Shown in pieces: positions 35,567 through 45,582 of a stretch of 64,000 bases of DNA. The notes beneath the pieces are model-generated. The model did no database searches and was not told the origin of the DNA. It saw only the letters and a program-made list of their open reading frames with translations. Positions within the stretch are counted from its first letter, which is position 1, and every line of letters starts with the position of its first letter. Where the stretch lies: positions 62,001-126,000 of the forward strand of contig CACNSH010000002.1 of assembly GCA_902622985.1 (NCBI GenBank), in the 5' to 3' direction. Both the position numbers and the translations under genes were made by a program. Source of the DNA: an uncultured Pelagibacteraceae bacterium. GTDB taxonomy: Bacteria > Pseudomonadota > Alphaproteobacteria > Pelagibacterales > AG-422-B15.

Positions 35567-36243
35567 TTATTTTCCTCAATTAATTTTTCAAGCTTTTCAA
35601 TTCTATTTCTTAAATCAGAATTATCTTTTTCTAATTTTTCTACTACTGTAGCCCTGCTGTCATCTCCCTTACTGAGACCATATGCTCTGAACTTCTTTAC
35701 TCCCGAAGAATTTGGTACAATTGTATATCGAGCTGGATTTCCAATTACACTTTTGTTCGACTCAACATCTTTTGTAACTACAGAATTAGAGCCAACTTTT
35801 GAATTAGCACCAATTGTAATCGGACCAAGAATTTGTGCTCCAGATCCAATTATTACTTTATCTTCAAGTGTTGGATGTCTTTTCTTATCTTTCTGACTTG
35901 CGCTATCCTCACTTGGAGAAACTCCTCCAAGAGTTACTCCATGGTAAATCGTTACATCATTGCCGATCTCAGCTGTTTCACCAATTACAACTCCCATACC
36001 ATGATCAATGAAAAAACGTTCACCAATTTTAGCCGCTGGATGAATTTCAATACCTGTTAATATTCTACCAATGTAAGACAATAACCTCGCTAAGATTGTA
36101 AGCCTTATTGACCACAAAAAATTTGACAATTTATATATACCGATAGAATGCAGGCCAGGTGAAGTGACTAATGTCTCAATTCTGCCTTTAGCAGCTGGAT
36201 CTCTATCTATATAAGAGTCAATTAAATCAATGATTTTACTCAT
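35563..36243 (-). CDS. cysE: Serine O-acetyltransferase
   Basis: 226 residues. Left-handed beta-helix repeats from about residue 60: [40 protein letters not shown] and later [20 protein letters not shown]. It makes O-acetylserine for cysteine synthesis, so its position as first gene of the SUF operon couples cysteine supply with sulfur mobilisation by SufS. A coiled-coil tail (about 190-226) is present. Nearest promoter features are the -10 at 36280-36285 and the IscR-like box. Confidence 0.93.
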   Translation of the reverse strand: MSKIIDLIDSYIDRDPAAKGRIETLVTSPGLHSIGIYKLSNFLWSIRLTILARLLSYIGRILTGIEIHPAAKIGERFFIDHGMGVVIGETAEIGNDVTIYHGVTLGGVSPSEDSASQKDKKRHPTLEDKVIIGSGAQILGPITIGANSKVGSNSVVTKDVESNKSVIGNPARYTIVPNSSGVKKFRAYGLSKGDDSRATVVEKLEKDNSDLRNRIEKLEKLIEENK

Positions 36244-36279
36244 TTTAAAAAAAAACCTTGAATTTCAAATAATAAATTT

Positions 36280-36285
36280 AGTATA
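36280..36285 (-). promoter_or_regulatory. Putative -10 element of the cysE-iscR-suf promoter
   Basis: On the minus strand this reads TATACT, 37 bp before the cysE ATG. No good -35 hexamer lies 16-18 bp upstream, which is common for activator- or IscR-dependent promoters. Confidence 0.45.
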
Positions 36286-36306
36286 CCGTCTCAGTGGTTA
36301 AATATA

Positions 36307-36331
36307 ATAACCTACTAATTTAGTCAACTAT
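36307..36331 (-). promoter_or_regulatory. IscR type-1-like operator
   Basis: On the minus strand the box begins ATAGTTGACT, has a 5-nt AT centre (AAATT), and ends AGTAGGTTAT. Against the 25-nt E. coli type-1 consensus as I recall it (ATA-s-yyGACT-r-www-y-AGTC-rr-s-TAT), it differs at two positions. It lies 22 bp upstream of the -10 and 13 bp from the divergent alpha/beta-hydrolase start, so it may influence both. Confidence 0.6.
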
Positions 36332-36344
36332 CTAGTGCTCAAAA

Positions 36345-37007
36345 ATGAATAATCAAGTAAAAGAAATCGTTTTCACAGGACCTGACGGTAAATTGGTCGG
36401 AAAATATAAAAAAGGGCAATCTTTAAACCCTCCAATTGCACTACTAATACACCCACATCCTCTTTATGGCGGAACAATGAATAACCCTATTGTAATGGAA
36501 TTATTTTCTATTTTTGATTCTCTAGGATTTTCAATTTTTCGCTTTAATTTAAGAGGTGTTGGAAAAAGTGAGGGCAAGTTTGATAATGGTTTGGGCGAGC
36601 TTGCTGATGCTGCGGCTGGTCTAGATTGGATACAAAGACAGAATCCAAATACAAATCAATGTTGGGTTGCAGGTTTCTCTTTTGGTGCTCTACTCTGCAT
36701 GCAACTATTAATGAGAAGACCAGAAATAACAAGATTTATAAGTATTTCACCTCAACCTAATCTATATGATTTTAATTTTTTAGCTCCATGCCCAGCTTCA
36801 GGTTTAATAGTCCAAGGTAAAAAAGATGACTTGGTGCCTCCTGAAGAAACTACACGGCTTGCAGAAAAACTCAAATCTCAAAAAAATATAACAGTGGATT
36901 ATGAAGAAATAACAGGAGCAAATCATTTCTATGACAATGAAACTGATAAGCTTGAAAAGACAGTTCGAAGTTACATCGAAAGAGAACTTAATTCAAAGTA
37001 TAGGTAA
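36345..37007 (+). CDS. Alpha/beta hydrolase
   Basis: 220 residues. The nucleophile elbow is GFSFGA with S112; the oxyanion region is HPHPLYGGTM (36-45); acid and histidine candidates are D165 or D166 in GKKDDLVPP and H in GANHFYD. This matches the COG2945-type hydrolases of alphaproteobacteria. Substrate unknown. Divergent from cysE with the IscR-like box in the shared spacer. It meets the convergent anmK gene with no spacer. Confidence 0.88.
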   Translation: MNNQVKEIVFTGPDGKLVGKYKKGQSLNPPIALLIHPHPLYGGTMNNPIVMELFSIFDSLGFSIFRFNLRGVGKSEGKFDNGLGELADAAAGLDWIQRQNPNTNQCWVAGFSFGALLCMQLLMRRPEITRFISISPQPNLYDFNFLAPCPASGLIVQGKKDDLVPPEETTRLAEKLKSQKNITVDYEEITGANHFYDNETDKLEKTVRSYIERELNSKYR

Positions 37008-38090
37008 CTAAGTAATTTTTCCACCAGTTATCGGACTTTTAACACCTGTAGTTCCTGGCAATGATATAGGTAAATTTTTAATTCTTCTTATACCTAAATA
37101 TGCAAATGCCTGGGATTCTATAAATTTTGCGTCACCATAAATTTCATCAATAGAGATGACTCTATTTCCTAAATTTTCTTTAATTAAATTTAAAATGAAT
37201 TTATTTTTGGTTCCTCCACCAGAAATAATAATTTTTTGATTTTCTATTTTTTTTAGATCATTAATTATCGAATAAGCAGTAAATGCGGATAAAGTTGCAC
37301 ATGCATCATAAAAATTTATTTTTAATACTTTATTTAATGAGAAATAATTTCGGTCGAGAGATTTGGGGGGTTTCTTTTTGAAAAATTTATCACTTTGAAG
37401 TTGACTTAAAATATTATTGTTAATTTTACCTCGAGAAGAATATATTCCATTTTTATCAAAAGGCTCTTTCTTTTTTAAAAATACAAATTGGTCTAAAAGG
37501 CACATTCCTGGTCCAATATCATATGCTGTTAACTTGCCTCTATTGTCCAATATGGAAATATTAGATATGCCTCCAATATTAATAAAAGAACAAGGCTTTT
37601 TAAATTTCAGCTTATTGATTAATAGCTTATGAAATATTGGCACTAATGGTGCTCCCTCTCCACCATTTAAAAGATCTTTTTGCCTAAAGTCAGTCACAAT
37701 AAGACTGTTGGTTTTCTCTGCAATATAAGAACTATTGCATAATTGAATCGATGATTTATTTTTAGATGAGTGAAAAATAGTTTGACCATGTAACGCAATA
37801 AGATCAACTTTTTTGATATTTTTAGATTTTATAAATTTTCTTATGGCATTTACATAATCTTCACTAACTAAGTTTTCGCAATCGATTATATTTGATATGC
37901 TATTTTTATTTTTTGTGAAGTTGTTCACTAGAGCATGAAGAGACTTTCTTGTTGACTCCCTAAACTTAAATAAAGATGAGCAATTATGAGTAAATCTGCT
38001 TTTTCCATCAGAACTAACGTATGAAACGTCAACTCCATCTAGCGAAGTGCCGCTCATAATGCCAATTGCGTGAAGTTTATTGTTGCTCAT
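37008..38090 (-). CDS. anmK: Anhydro-N-acetylmuramic acid kinase
   Basis: 360 residues. Marks: GIMSGTSLDGVDV (10-22), LIALHGQTIFH, TDFRQKDLLNGGEGAPLVPI, FINIGGISNIS and DIGPGMCLLDQF. It phosphorylates and opens anhydro-MurNAc from peptidoglycan turnover to MurNAc-6-phosphate. Divergent from tyrS, an arrangement common in alphaproteobacteria. Confidence 0.96.
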   Translation of the reverse strand: MSNNKLHAIGIMSGTSLDGVDVSYVSSDGKSRFTHNCSSLFKFRESTRKSLHALVNNFTKNKNSISNIIDCENLVSEDYVNAIRKFIKSKNIKKVDLIALHGQTIFHSSKNKSSIQLCNSSYIAEKTNSLIVTDFRQKDLLNGGEGAPLVPIFHKLLINKLKFKKPCSFINIGGISNISILDNRGKLTAYDIGPGMCLLDQFVFLKKKEPFDKNGIYSSRGKINNNILSQLQSDKFFKKKPPKSLDRNYFSLNKVLKINFYDACATLSAFTAYSIINDLKKIENQKIIISGGGTKNKFILNLIKENLGNRVISIDEIYGDAKFIESQAFAYLGIRRIKNLPISLPGTTGVKSPITGGKIT

Positions 38091-38140
38091 ATATTTTGTA
38101 TAATTAGTCTAAATAATTTATACATTACTGAATATAGAAA

Positions 38141-39376
38141 ATGACACTTATTGAAGAACTCAAATACCGCGGTTTCTTAAATCAATGCACTGATGAGGAG
38201 TCTCTCAATAAAAAATTAAAATCTGAAAACATTAAATTTTATATAGGCTTCGATTGTACGGCTAAATCATTGCATATAGGCAGCTTGATACAGATAATGG
38301 TAATGCGTCTATTTCAAAAATACGGTCATACTCCAATAATATTAATTGGCACAGGAACTACCCGCATTGGTGATCCTTCAGGAAAAGATGAAACTAGAAA
38401 AATGCTTACTGAAGATGAAATAAAAAATAATGCTGATAATCTTAAAACTGTTTTTGACAAATATTTGTCGTTTAAGAATGAAAAGAATAAGGCGTTGATA
38501 GTGGATAATGCAGATTGGTTAGATAAACTTGTTTATGTAGATTTTTTAAGAGATTTTGGAAAACATTTTACAATAAATAAAATGCTAACATTTGATAGTG
38601 TAAAAATACGTCTTGAAAGAGAACAGTCTCTCAGTTTTGTAGAGTTTAATTATATGATATTTCAAGCTTATGACTTCTATGAGCTTAATAATCGAAATTC
38701 GTGTACCTTACAGATTGGAGGCTCTGATCAATGGGGAAATATTGTAAATGGTGTGGAGCTTATAAGAAGAGTAAATGGCAAAGAGGTTTACGGACTCACA
38801 ACTCCTCTTCTCACTAATTCTAATGGTGATAAAATGGGCAAGACTGCTGATGGAGCAATATGGCTTAATGATGACTTTTTATCAGCCTACGATTATTGGC
38901 AGTTTTGGAGAAATGTAGATGACAGAGATGTAATTCGTTTCATGAAACTTTTCACAGATTTAAGCAAAGAACAAATTGATGGCCATGAACAAAACTCATC
39001 GAAAAATATAAATGATTTAAAAATAATACTTGCAAATGAGGTAACTGCTATGCTTCATGGGATTGAAAGTTCAAGAAAAGCTGAGCAAGCAGCAAAACAA
39101 ATATTTGAAAACAAAAGCTTGTCTGAAGATATGCCTACACTTAGTTTAAGCAATGAAGATATTCAAAACGGTGTGCTACTATCAGATCTTATTGTCCAAA
39201 TGAAATATGCTAACTCAAAATCTGAAAGTAGGAAATTGATACGAGGAAAAGGAGTAAGATTAAATGGAAAAATAGTAGAAAATGAGCTTCAATTGTTAGA
39301 CTATGATCAAATTACTCAGTTTGAAAATGTAATAAGTGTTGGCAAGAAAAAACACTTTAAAGTGATTATTGGATAG
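38141..39376 (+). CDS. tyrS: Tyrosyl-tRNA synthetase
   Basis: 411 residues. HIGH-like HIGSL at 45-49 and KMSKS-like KMGKT near 231, with the tyrosine-binding YIGFDCTAKSLHIG, LQIGGSDQWGNIV and a C-terminal S4-like RNA-binding domain (SESRKLIRGKGVRLNGK). The last 11 bp overlap the convergent AsmA-like gene. No T-box leader seen. Confidence 0.97.
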   Translation: MTLIEELKYRGFLNQCTDEESLNKKLKSENIKFYIGFDCTAKSLHIGSLIQIMVMRLFQKYGHTPIILIGTGTTRIGDPSGKDETRKMLTEDEIKNNADNLKTVFDKYLSFKNEKNKALIVDNADWLDKLVYVDFLRDFGKHFTINKMLTFDSVKIRLEREQSLSFVEFNYMIFQAYDFYELNNRNSCTLQIGGSDQWGNIVNGVELIRRVNGKEVYGLTTPLLTNSNGDKMGKTADGAIWLNDDFLSAYDYWQFWRNVDDRDVIRFMKLFTDLSKEQIDGHEQNSSKNINDLKIILANEVTAMLHGIESSRKAEQAAKQIFENKSLSEDMPTLSLSNEDIQNGVLLSDLIVQMKYANSKSESRKLIRGKGVRLNGKIVENELQLLDYDQITQFENVISVGKKKHFKVIIG

Positions 39377-41909
39377 TAGAGCTATTTTCAATAGCTTCTA
39401 TTGCTCTTTCTATTATTCTAGGCTTAATTATAGTTAATGGATTAGACTCTACTTCGGGATTATCAGAAGATCCTGTCATTGAAAAATCTATCGAAAACAT
39501 TCCTTCTCCCTCACCTCCTACAATTATTGGTCCCAAAATAGGTAATTTTTGTATAATTGCGTTTACTAGATGCATCGGACTTATTTCTCCCTTCATATCA
39601 ATAATCTTTTCTTTTCTATCAATATTTCCATCCATAATAAGACCTAAGCTATCGCTAACAGCAAAAGCTTCAATTTCATTAAAATTATTTTCTGTTTCTA
39701 TATAATTAATCTCTCCGTACCCAAAACGAATTCCCTCTTCACCTTCAGCAATGCTAACTAGGCCTGAGATTGAAGGTAGAGACAACAATTTGAGTGATGC
39801 CGGTGTATTTATTAACACAAAATCACTTAAATTAATTTTTACGTCAGCTGTCTGTGTGTTTAAATCTCTAATTGAGGTCATTTTGAATTCTCCATCACTT
39901 AAGAGTTTTTTAGCTGGGTGGTTATTATTTACAAAATATGTAATATCGCTTGAATTAATTATATTTAGATCAATGTTATCTTTTTTTTCCCTTGAATAAT
40001 TTAGATCGTGTCCCATGAAAGACGCACGGCTATTTACAGATAAAACTGAGCCTTGTTTCTCAATTCCTGCCTTAAAATCATTTACTCTTACTGCCCCAGC
40101 AAAAATTACTTCATCAGTATTTATCGAATAATTTTCCCTCTTTAAATAATAAACTCTCTCTTTTTTCTTTGTCTCAATTTTATTTGCAGACAGATCAATG
40201 ATATCTCCACTAATATTTAAATTTAAGATACGCTCTGATAAATCTCCTGAAAGATTTAACTTAACATTTGAATTATTACTAATTGAAAAATCTTCTAAAA
40301 AAATATGATTAGTTTTAGTTATTTTTATTCTACCATTAAAATCAATCTCACTATCGAGAGAGTCAAATGTTATTAAACTATCATTCAGTGTATTTGTATC
40401 GCCTTCAAATTGAATTTTTAAACTTGTTTCATTATTTTTGATTAAATTAATTTGTCTTATAAAGGCTGATGTATCTGATAAATTTATTAGTCCCTTAAAT
40501 AAAGGGTTTGGGGTTTCTAAATTTTTAATTTCAATATAGTAATTTACAGGGCCTGAAATAAAATTAGGATTCTCATTATCGTCAAAAATAAAATTTATTT
40601 TTAATTCTCCGGAAGATGCTACATATAGACTTTTTAGAGACTTAATTATGTTATCTGAAGTCGGATCAATATTGAAATTAAGTGTTATATCGTTGTTCTC
40701 ATTTAAATTTTGTTGAAGGAAACTGCTTACACGATCAGTTCTAGTCTCTCGTGAAAGAATAGTATTTTGTAAATAGTTTATTGCAGCATCTTTATTAATT
40801 CTCGTTACCAAATTGATATTTGCATCGTCTAAGTCGTAATTTAATTTGAAAAAACTTCCTTTTTTTAGGACTAATTGATCATTTTTAAAATGGTTTATAT
40901 CAATTACAAATTTTTCTTTATCATTATAAAAATCTAAATCATATTTTGTCACATCACCGAAGTTTTGATAAAATTTTTCATTGGGCATTAATGTATTTAA
41001 TTCATAGATTCCAGATATATTAAGATATAAATTTCTGATAGCAGAATTTATTATATTTCTATCCTCATAATTAAAATTTGTCTCAAGTAAAATAGATTGC
41101 CAGCCCTTAAAACTATTAATTAATGGATATAATTGACTTTCATTATTTATGTTAAGAATATTTATTAATGAATCTTTTTTTGAATTAATATCAAGTTTAG
41201 TTTTTATATTTTTGTGCTTAGGGTTGTATTGTATAATACTTGTTTCATTCATGTAAAAGTGGTCTCCACTAAATTGCAAAATATTTATTTGCTTGCTTGA
41301 GGGAACAAATTCAAAATTTGTTTGAAAATTTTCTTTGTTTATTGAGAGATTTGTTGATATTAAACTCCTGGAGTCAAAAACATCAAAAATTGAATTTGTA
41401 TAAAATAAAATATTATTATCGACTGATTGAAAATTGATAGCATAGTGCTTTGACTTAAGATCTATTTTTTTGCAAGAGACTATGATTCTATCAAGTTCAT
41501 CAAATTTAACATTAAATTTATCAAAGAATATTTGAAAATCATCATTGGATATATTTATTCTTTCAGATGTTATTTCATTTTTTTTGTCTATTGAAAATGT
41601 AATTGCATTAAATAAATTAAAATCCCAACTAATTGAACTTGTATCTAATACCAAATCATTTGCGCCTACAATTTTCAATTTTTCTATTTCTAAATAAAAC
41701 CCCTTTTCATTAGATCTTTTTAGAACAATATTTTCTATGTCTGCATCAAAAGAGTAATTTAGCTTCAATTCATCAGATATTCTTTTTCCAAAGATATTAA
41801 GATTTAATCCTCCAAACGATGCTTTGATTGAAATAAACGAAATAATCAGGAAGATTAATACTGATATTAATAAAGTTACATAAATAGATATTTTTATATT
41901 ATTGTTCAT
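39366..41909 (-). CDS. AsmA-like / YhdP-type large membrane-anchored protein
   Basis: 847 residues: one N-terminal membrane helix (about 8-30) followed by a long beta-rich repeat region of low conservation. The AsmA-like C-terminal region is recognisable: LKLLSLPSISGLVSIAEGEE, MKGEISPMHLVNAIIQKLPI and LGPIIVGGEGEGMFSIDFSM. Such proteins are thought to bridge the periplasm and move phospholipids to the outer membrane. Shorter than E. coli YhdP (about 1,270). 3 bp after prfB, so it probably belongs to the mrcA-prfB operon. Confidence 0.82.
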   Translation of the reverse strand: MNNNIKISIYVTLLISVLIFLIISFISIKASFGGLNLNIFGKRISDELKLNYSFDADIENIVLKRSNEKGFYLEIEKLKIVGANDLVLDTSSISWDFNLFNAITFSIDKKNEITSERINISNDDFQIFFDKFNVKFDELDRIIVSCKKIDLKSKHYAINFQSVDNNILFYTNSIFDVFDSRSLISTNLSINKENFQTNFEFVPSSKQINILQFSGDHFYMNETSIIQYNPKHKNIKTKLDINSKKDSLINILNINNESQLYPLINSFKGWQSILLETNFNYEDRNIINSAIRNLYLNISGIYELNTLMPNEKFYQNFGDVTKYDLDFYNDKEKFVIDINHFKNDQLVLKKGSFFKLNYDLDDANINLVTRINKDAAINYLQNTILSRETRTDRVSSFLQQNLNENNDITLNFNIDPTSDNIIKSLKSLYVASSGELKINFIFDDNENPNFISGPVNYYIEIKNLETPNPLFKGLINLSDTSAFIRQINLIKNNETSLKIQFEGDTNTLNDSLITFDSLDSEIDFNGRIKITKTNHIFLEDFSISNNSNVKLNLSGDLSERILNLNISGDIIDLSANKIETKKKERVYYLKRENYSINTDEVIFAGAVRVNDFKAGIEKQGSVLSVNSRASFMGHDLNYSREKKDNIDLNIINSSDITYFVNNNHPAKKLLSDGEFKMTSIRDLNTQTADVKINLSDFVLINTPASLKLLSLPSISGLVSIAEGEEGIRFGYGEINYIETENNFNEIEAFAVSDSLGLIMDGNIDRKEKIIDMKGEISPMHLVNAIIQKLPILGPIIVGGEGEGMFSIDFSMTGSSDNPEVESNPLTIIKPRIIERAIEAIENSSTIQ

Positions 41910-41912
41910 ATT

Positions 41913-42999
41913 TTATTTGATATTCGAGAAAATCAAATCATCAATATCGCCGTCTAATACTGCGTCCGGATTACTATCTTCATGATTGCTTCTGAGGTCT
42001 TTTACCATTCTGTAAGGATGAAGTACATAAGACCTTATCTGATTGCCCCATCCAATATCTGACTTTTTGTCTTCAGACGCTTTTTTTTCATTTTCTATTT
42101 TTTGTATCTCTAGTTCATATAACTTTGATTTTAATAAGTTTATTGCCGTTGATTTATTTTTATGTTGAGACCTTTCATTCTGACATTGAACAACAATACC
42201 GGTTGGCTCATGTGTAATTCTTATTGCGCTATCTGTAGTGTTTACGTGCTGTCCTCCTGCTCCTGAGGCTCTAAAAGTATCTATTCTCATATCTTTATCC
42301 TGTAGGTTTATTTCTACAGTTTCATCTACGTATGGAGAAATCCAAACGGATGAAAAGCTTGTATGTCTTCTGGCATTCGAGTCAAAAGGTGAAATTCTAA
42401 CTAGCCTGTGAATCCCAGATTCTTTTTTTAAATAACCAAATGCATATTTGCCTTCAACTAGAGCGGTACATGATTTTATTCCCGCTTCTTCACCATATGA
42501 CTCATACATGATTTCAAATTTAAATTTTTTTCTCTCTGCCCATCGCATATACATTCTCTGAAGCATTTGTGCCCAATCTTGACTTTCAGTACCTCCTGCG
42601 CCTGCATGAATTTCTAAATAACAACTACTGGAGTCGGCCTCGCCATCGAATTGCAATTGAAATTCTAATTTTTCAAGATCATTAATAATTTTATTAAGCG
42701 TCTCATGACATTCACTTACGATAGCTTGATCATTTTCTTCGCTTGCAAGCAAAAAATAATCATTAACTTCTTTTATCTTGTTTTCAAAATCAGATATTAA
42801 GTCGATATTCTGCTCAATCTCGCTAATTTCAACCATCACCTTTCTGGCTTTTTCATTATCGGACCAAAAGCCTTCTACTTCACTTTGAACCTTAAGATTG
42901 ATTAATTGTTTTTTTAAACTTCCTAAGTCAAAGATGACTCCGAACAAAATTAAGTTTTTTATTTGCAATAGTAATTAAATTTATAAATTCATTTTCCAT
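41913..42999 (-). CDS. prfB: Peptide chain release factor 2, expressed by programmed +1 frameshift
   Basis: The gene starts at the ATG at 42999, two bases after the mrcA stop. The first frame gives MENEFINLITIANKKLNFV-RSHL, then meets UGA at 42930-42928. A +1 shift on CUU-UGA-C continues into DLGSLKKQL and the rest, making about 361 residues. Without the shift, a false TTG start at 42968 would be chosen. RF2 marks are the SPF anticodon-mimic region (RISPFDSNARRHTSF) and the GGQ motif (ASGAGGQHVNTTDSAI). It terminates at UGA and UAA. Followed 3 bp later by the AsmA-like gene. Confidence 0.95.
42928..42941 (-). other. prfB: prfB programmed +1 frameshift site
   Basis: Minus strand reads GGAG-TCAT-CTT-TGA-C. 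The internal Shine-Dalgarno-like GGAG (42941-42938) is 4 nt before CTT (42933-42931), then the in-frame TGA (42930-42928) followed by C. The E. coli prfB site has the same CTT-TGA-C core with AGGGGG 3 nt upstream. Codon 24 is the stop. Low RF2 lets the ribosome slip and make more RF2. Confidence 0.92.
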
Positions 43000-43001
43000 A
43001 A

Positions 43002-45362
43002 TTAATAAATTAAATATTCTGTCGTTTCTTCTTCAACTACTTCTATGATTTGAAAACCTTCTGTGCCAACCAGAGTTTCATTGCCAATTGCTAGATTATC
43101 ACTTTTACTAAATGCTTCATATACGTTTTCGTTATTAGTTAATTTATTGGTAATTTTTCCAGATTCGTAGTCAATTTTTATTAATTCAATCCCGCTGGGA
43201 ATGGTAAATGGCAGTACAGGCTTTTCACGATAATATTTTTCTACAAAATCTCTAAAAATAGGAACAGCTACTGATGAACCTGTTTCTCTTTTTCCAAGTG
43301 ACTCCGGTCTGTCAAAACCAGCATATACGCCGATAATAAGATCAGAAGTAAATCCAATAAACCATGCGTCTGTGTTGTTGTTCGTTGTTCCAGTTTTACC
43401 CGCAATTTCTATACCTTTAATTTTTGTCTTTCGTCCAGTTCCTCTGTCAACCGCTCCTTTTAAAATTGATACCATTTGGTATGATTTAGCCTCATCGAAT
43501 ATTTTTTTATTAATATTAATTATATTTGGCTCTGGATTTTCTTCAATATAAGGCTCGTTACAATTGTTACATTTTGAAAAATCTGCTAAATAAATATTTC
43601 TCCCCCTTCTATCTTGAATTCTGTCTATTAAACTTGGAGAAATTTTTCTACCTCCATTAACAAACGATGCGTATGCCGAAGTGAGGTCAATTAGTGAAGT
43701 CTCTCCAGCACCCAAAGCCATTGAAAGAACATTTGGCATATTTTTCATTACTCCCGATCTATTTGCGATCTCTGATATTTTTTCCATACCGAGATATTGA
43801 GCAATTCTAATAGTCATAAGGTTTCTAGAATTTTCAATTCCCTTTCTCAGAGTAGATGGACCATAAAATTTTTTGCCATAATTTTCTGGCTTCCATTTAC
43901 CTAAATCTGAGCCTTGATCTACAACAAATGGAGCATCCAATATTAAACTATTAGGTTGTAATCCATTTTCTAAAGCAGACATGTATACAAAGGGCTTAAA
44001 TGATGAACCTGGCTGCCTTTTTGCTTGCATCGCTCTATTAAAATTACTCAAATTAAAATCAAAACCTCCTGACAAAGCTAATACTCTGCCTGTGTGAGGA
44101 TCCATTACTATTATACCTCCATTTATTTTAGGTATTTGTTGCAATTTGTAATGATTACTATCCTCCAACGAAACATATATTACATCATTGACTCTTAAAA
44201 TATCGCTTACTTTACGGATTTCAGAAACTGCCCACTTGTAGTCATTAAGCTCTCCTGCGGCCTTCTCTTTCTTATTTAAAACCTCGATTGTAATTTTATT
44301 ATTTGTCTGATTAAATTTAATGATTTTTGCAATTAAAAAATCATGAGGTTTTTTTAATTTTACATATTTTTCATACCATTTGTCACTTGGATTGTTTTCT
44401 ATTGGACCGCGATATCCATTTCTTTTATCGTATTCAAGAAGACCTCTCTTTAGTGCGTTGTCTGCTACGAATTGAACTTCCGTATTAAGAGATGATCTTA
44501 CCGATAATCCTCCGTTATAAAGATAGTCTTCTCCAAATATAGATATAATCTTTTTTCTAATTTCCTCTAAATAATAATCGTTAGCAAATACTCTATTATT
44601 AAAACTGAGGTAAGTATTTATAGGTACTTTTTTGTATGATCTTAATTCATATTTATCAATATACCCATTTGCAAACATTCTTTCTAAAACGTAATTTCTT
44701 CGATCAAAGGCCAAGTCATAATTTTTATCTGGATTATAGCGACTAGGAGCTTTAGGCAAGGCAGCTAGAAAAGCCATTTCAGGAATATTTAATTCACTCA
44801 AAGATTTTTTGAAATATCTATTAGATGCGGCTGCTATTCCATATGTACCAGCGCCTAAATAAATTTGATTTAAATAAAGTTCAATTATTCGATCTTTTGT
44901 AAGTGTTTGTTCAATTTTTAATGCAAGTAATGCTTCCTTTATTTTTCTGTTAACACTCAGTTCATCTGAAAGTAAGAAATTTTTTGCTACTTGTTGAGTA
45001 ATTGTCGAGGCGCCCTCAGGTCTTTTGTCTGATAAAATATTTACACTGTTTTTTATAAATGCCCTTAATATCCCAATTGGATCGACACCCAAATGACTAT
45101 AAAAATTTTTATCTTCTGCAGAAATAAAAGCATTTTTTAAATTTTCTGGAATATCTTTTGCAGGTATAAAAATACGATATTCTCTTGAAAATTCTTTTAC
45201 GAGATCACCATTTGAGGCATGAATTCTAGTCATTACATTAGGTTTGTAATTCTGCAAACTGGAATCATCAGGTAAATCGTAAAAAAAGAATACTAATACA
45301 CACAATAGTGTTATTACAAAAAAGATTACAATGTAAAAAAGATAATTAATTATTTGAGTCAT
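43002..45362 (-). CDS. mrcA: Penicillin-binding protein 1A (bifunctional peptidoglycan synthase)
   Basis: 786 residues with an N-terminal membrane anchor (about 7-28). Glycosyltransferase: E83 in SAEDKNFYSHLGVDPIGI, then EGASTITQQVAKNFLL. Transpeptidase: the serine nucleophile near residue 450 in QPGSSFKPFVYMSAL, then the SRN triad in ENSRNLMTIR and KTGTT. It polymerises and cross-links peptidoglycan in the periplasm. Its divergent partner is rne; the amidase gene amiC, which often lies in this interval in alphaproteobacteria, is absent here. Confidence 0.96.
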   Translation of the reverse strand: MTQIINYLFYIVIFFVITLLCVLVFFFYDLPDDSSLQNYKPNVMTRIHASNGDLVKEFSREYRIFIPAKDIPENLKNAFISAEDKNFYSHLGVDPIGILRAFIKNSVNILSDKRPEGASTITQQVAKNFLLSDELSVNRKIKEALLALKIEQTLTKDRIIELYLNQIYLGAGTYGIAAASNRYFKKSLSELNIPEMAFLAALPKAPSRYNPDKNYDLAFDRRNYVLERMFANGYIDKYELRSYKKVPINTYLSFNNRVFANDYYLEEIRKKIISIFGEDYLYNGGLSVRSSLNTEVQFVADNALKRGLLEYDKRNGYRGPIENNPSDKWYEKYVKLKKPHDFLIAKIIKFNQTNNKITIEVLNKKEKAAGELNDYKWAVSEIRKVSDILRVNDVIYVSLEDSNHYKLQQIPKINGGIIVMDPHTGRVLALSGGFDFNLSNFNRAMQAKRQPGSSFKPFVYMSALENGLQPNSLILDAPFVVDQGSDLGKWKPENYGKKFYGPSTLRKGIENSRNLMTIRIAQYLGMEKISEIANRSGVMKNMPNVLSMALGAGETSLIDLTSAYASFVNGGRKISPSLIDRIQDRRGRNIYLADFSKCNNCNEPYIEENPEPNIININKKIFDEAKSYQMVSILKGAVDRGTGRKTKIKGIEIAGKTGTTNNNTDAWFIGFTSDLIIGVYAGFDRPESLGKRETGSSVAVPIFRDFVEKYYREKPVLPFTIPSGIELIKIDYESGKITNKLTNNENVYEAFSKSDNLAIGNETLVGTEGFQIIEVVEEETTEYLIY

Positions 45363-45543
45363 TTACTTTTATATGTTCAGTCTAAAATATGGCATTGATT
45401 TGACTTAAAAAAGCTTTAATTTGGCTACAATATCTGGAAATAATAAATCATTGATTTTTAAACATTCTAAATATAACAATACAATCATATAGTTAGATAC
45501 TAATAATGATTAACATAAATACAAATATACCAAAATATTCTAT

Positions 45544-45558
45544 ACCACAAGACGTGGT
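45544..45558 (+). promoter_or_regulatory. Small hairpin in the rne leader
   Basis: accac pairs with gtggt around loop aagac, 24 bp before the rne ATG. RNase E is autoregulated through its 5' leader in other bacteria; this is the only obvious stem close to the start. Short, so it may be chance. Confidence 0.3.
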
Positions 45559-45582
45559 CATTACTTTGAAAGGTTTTTCTAA

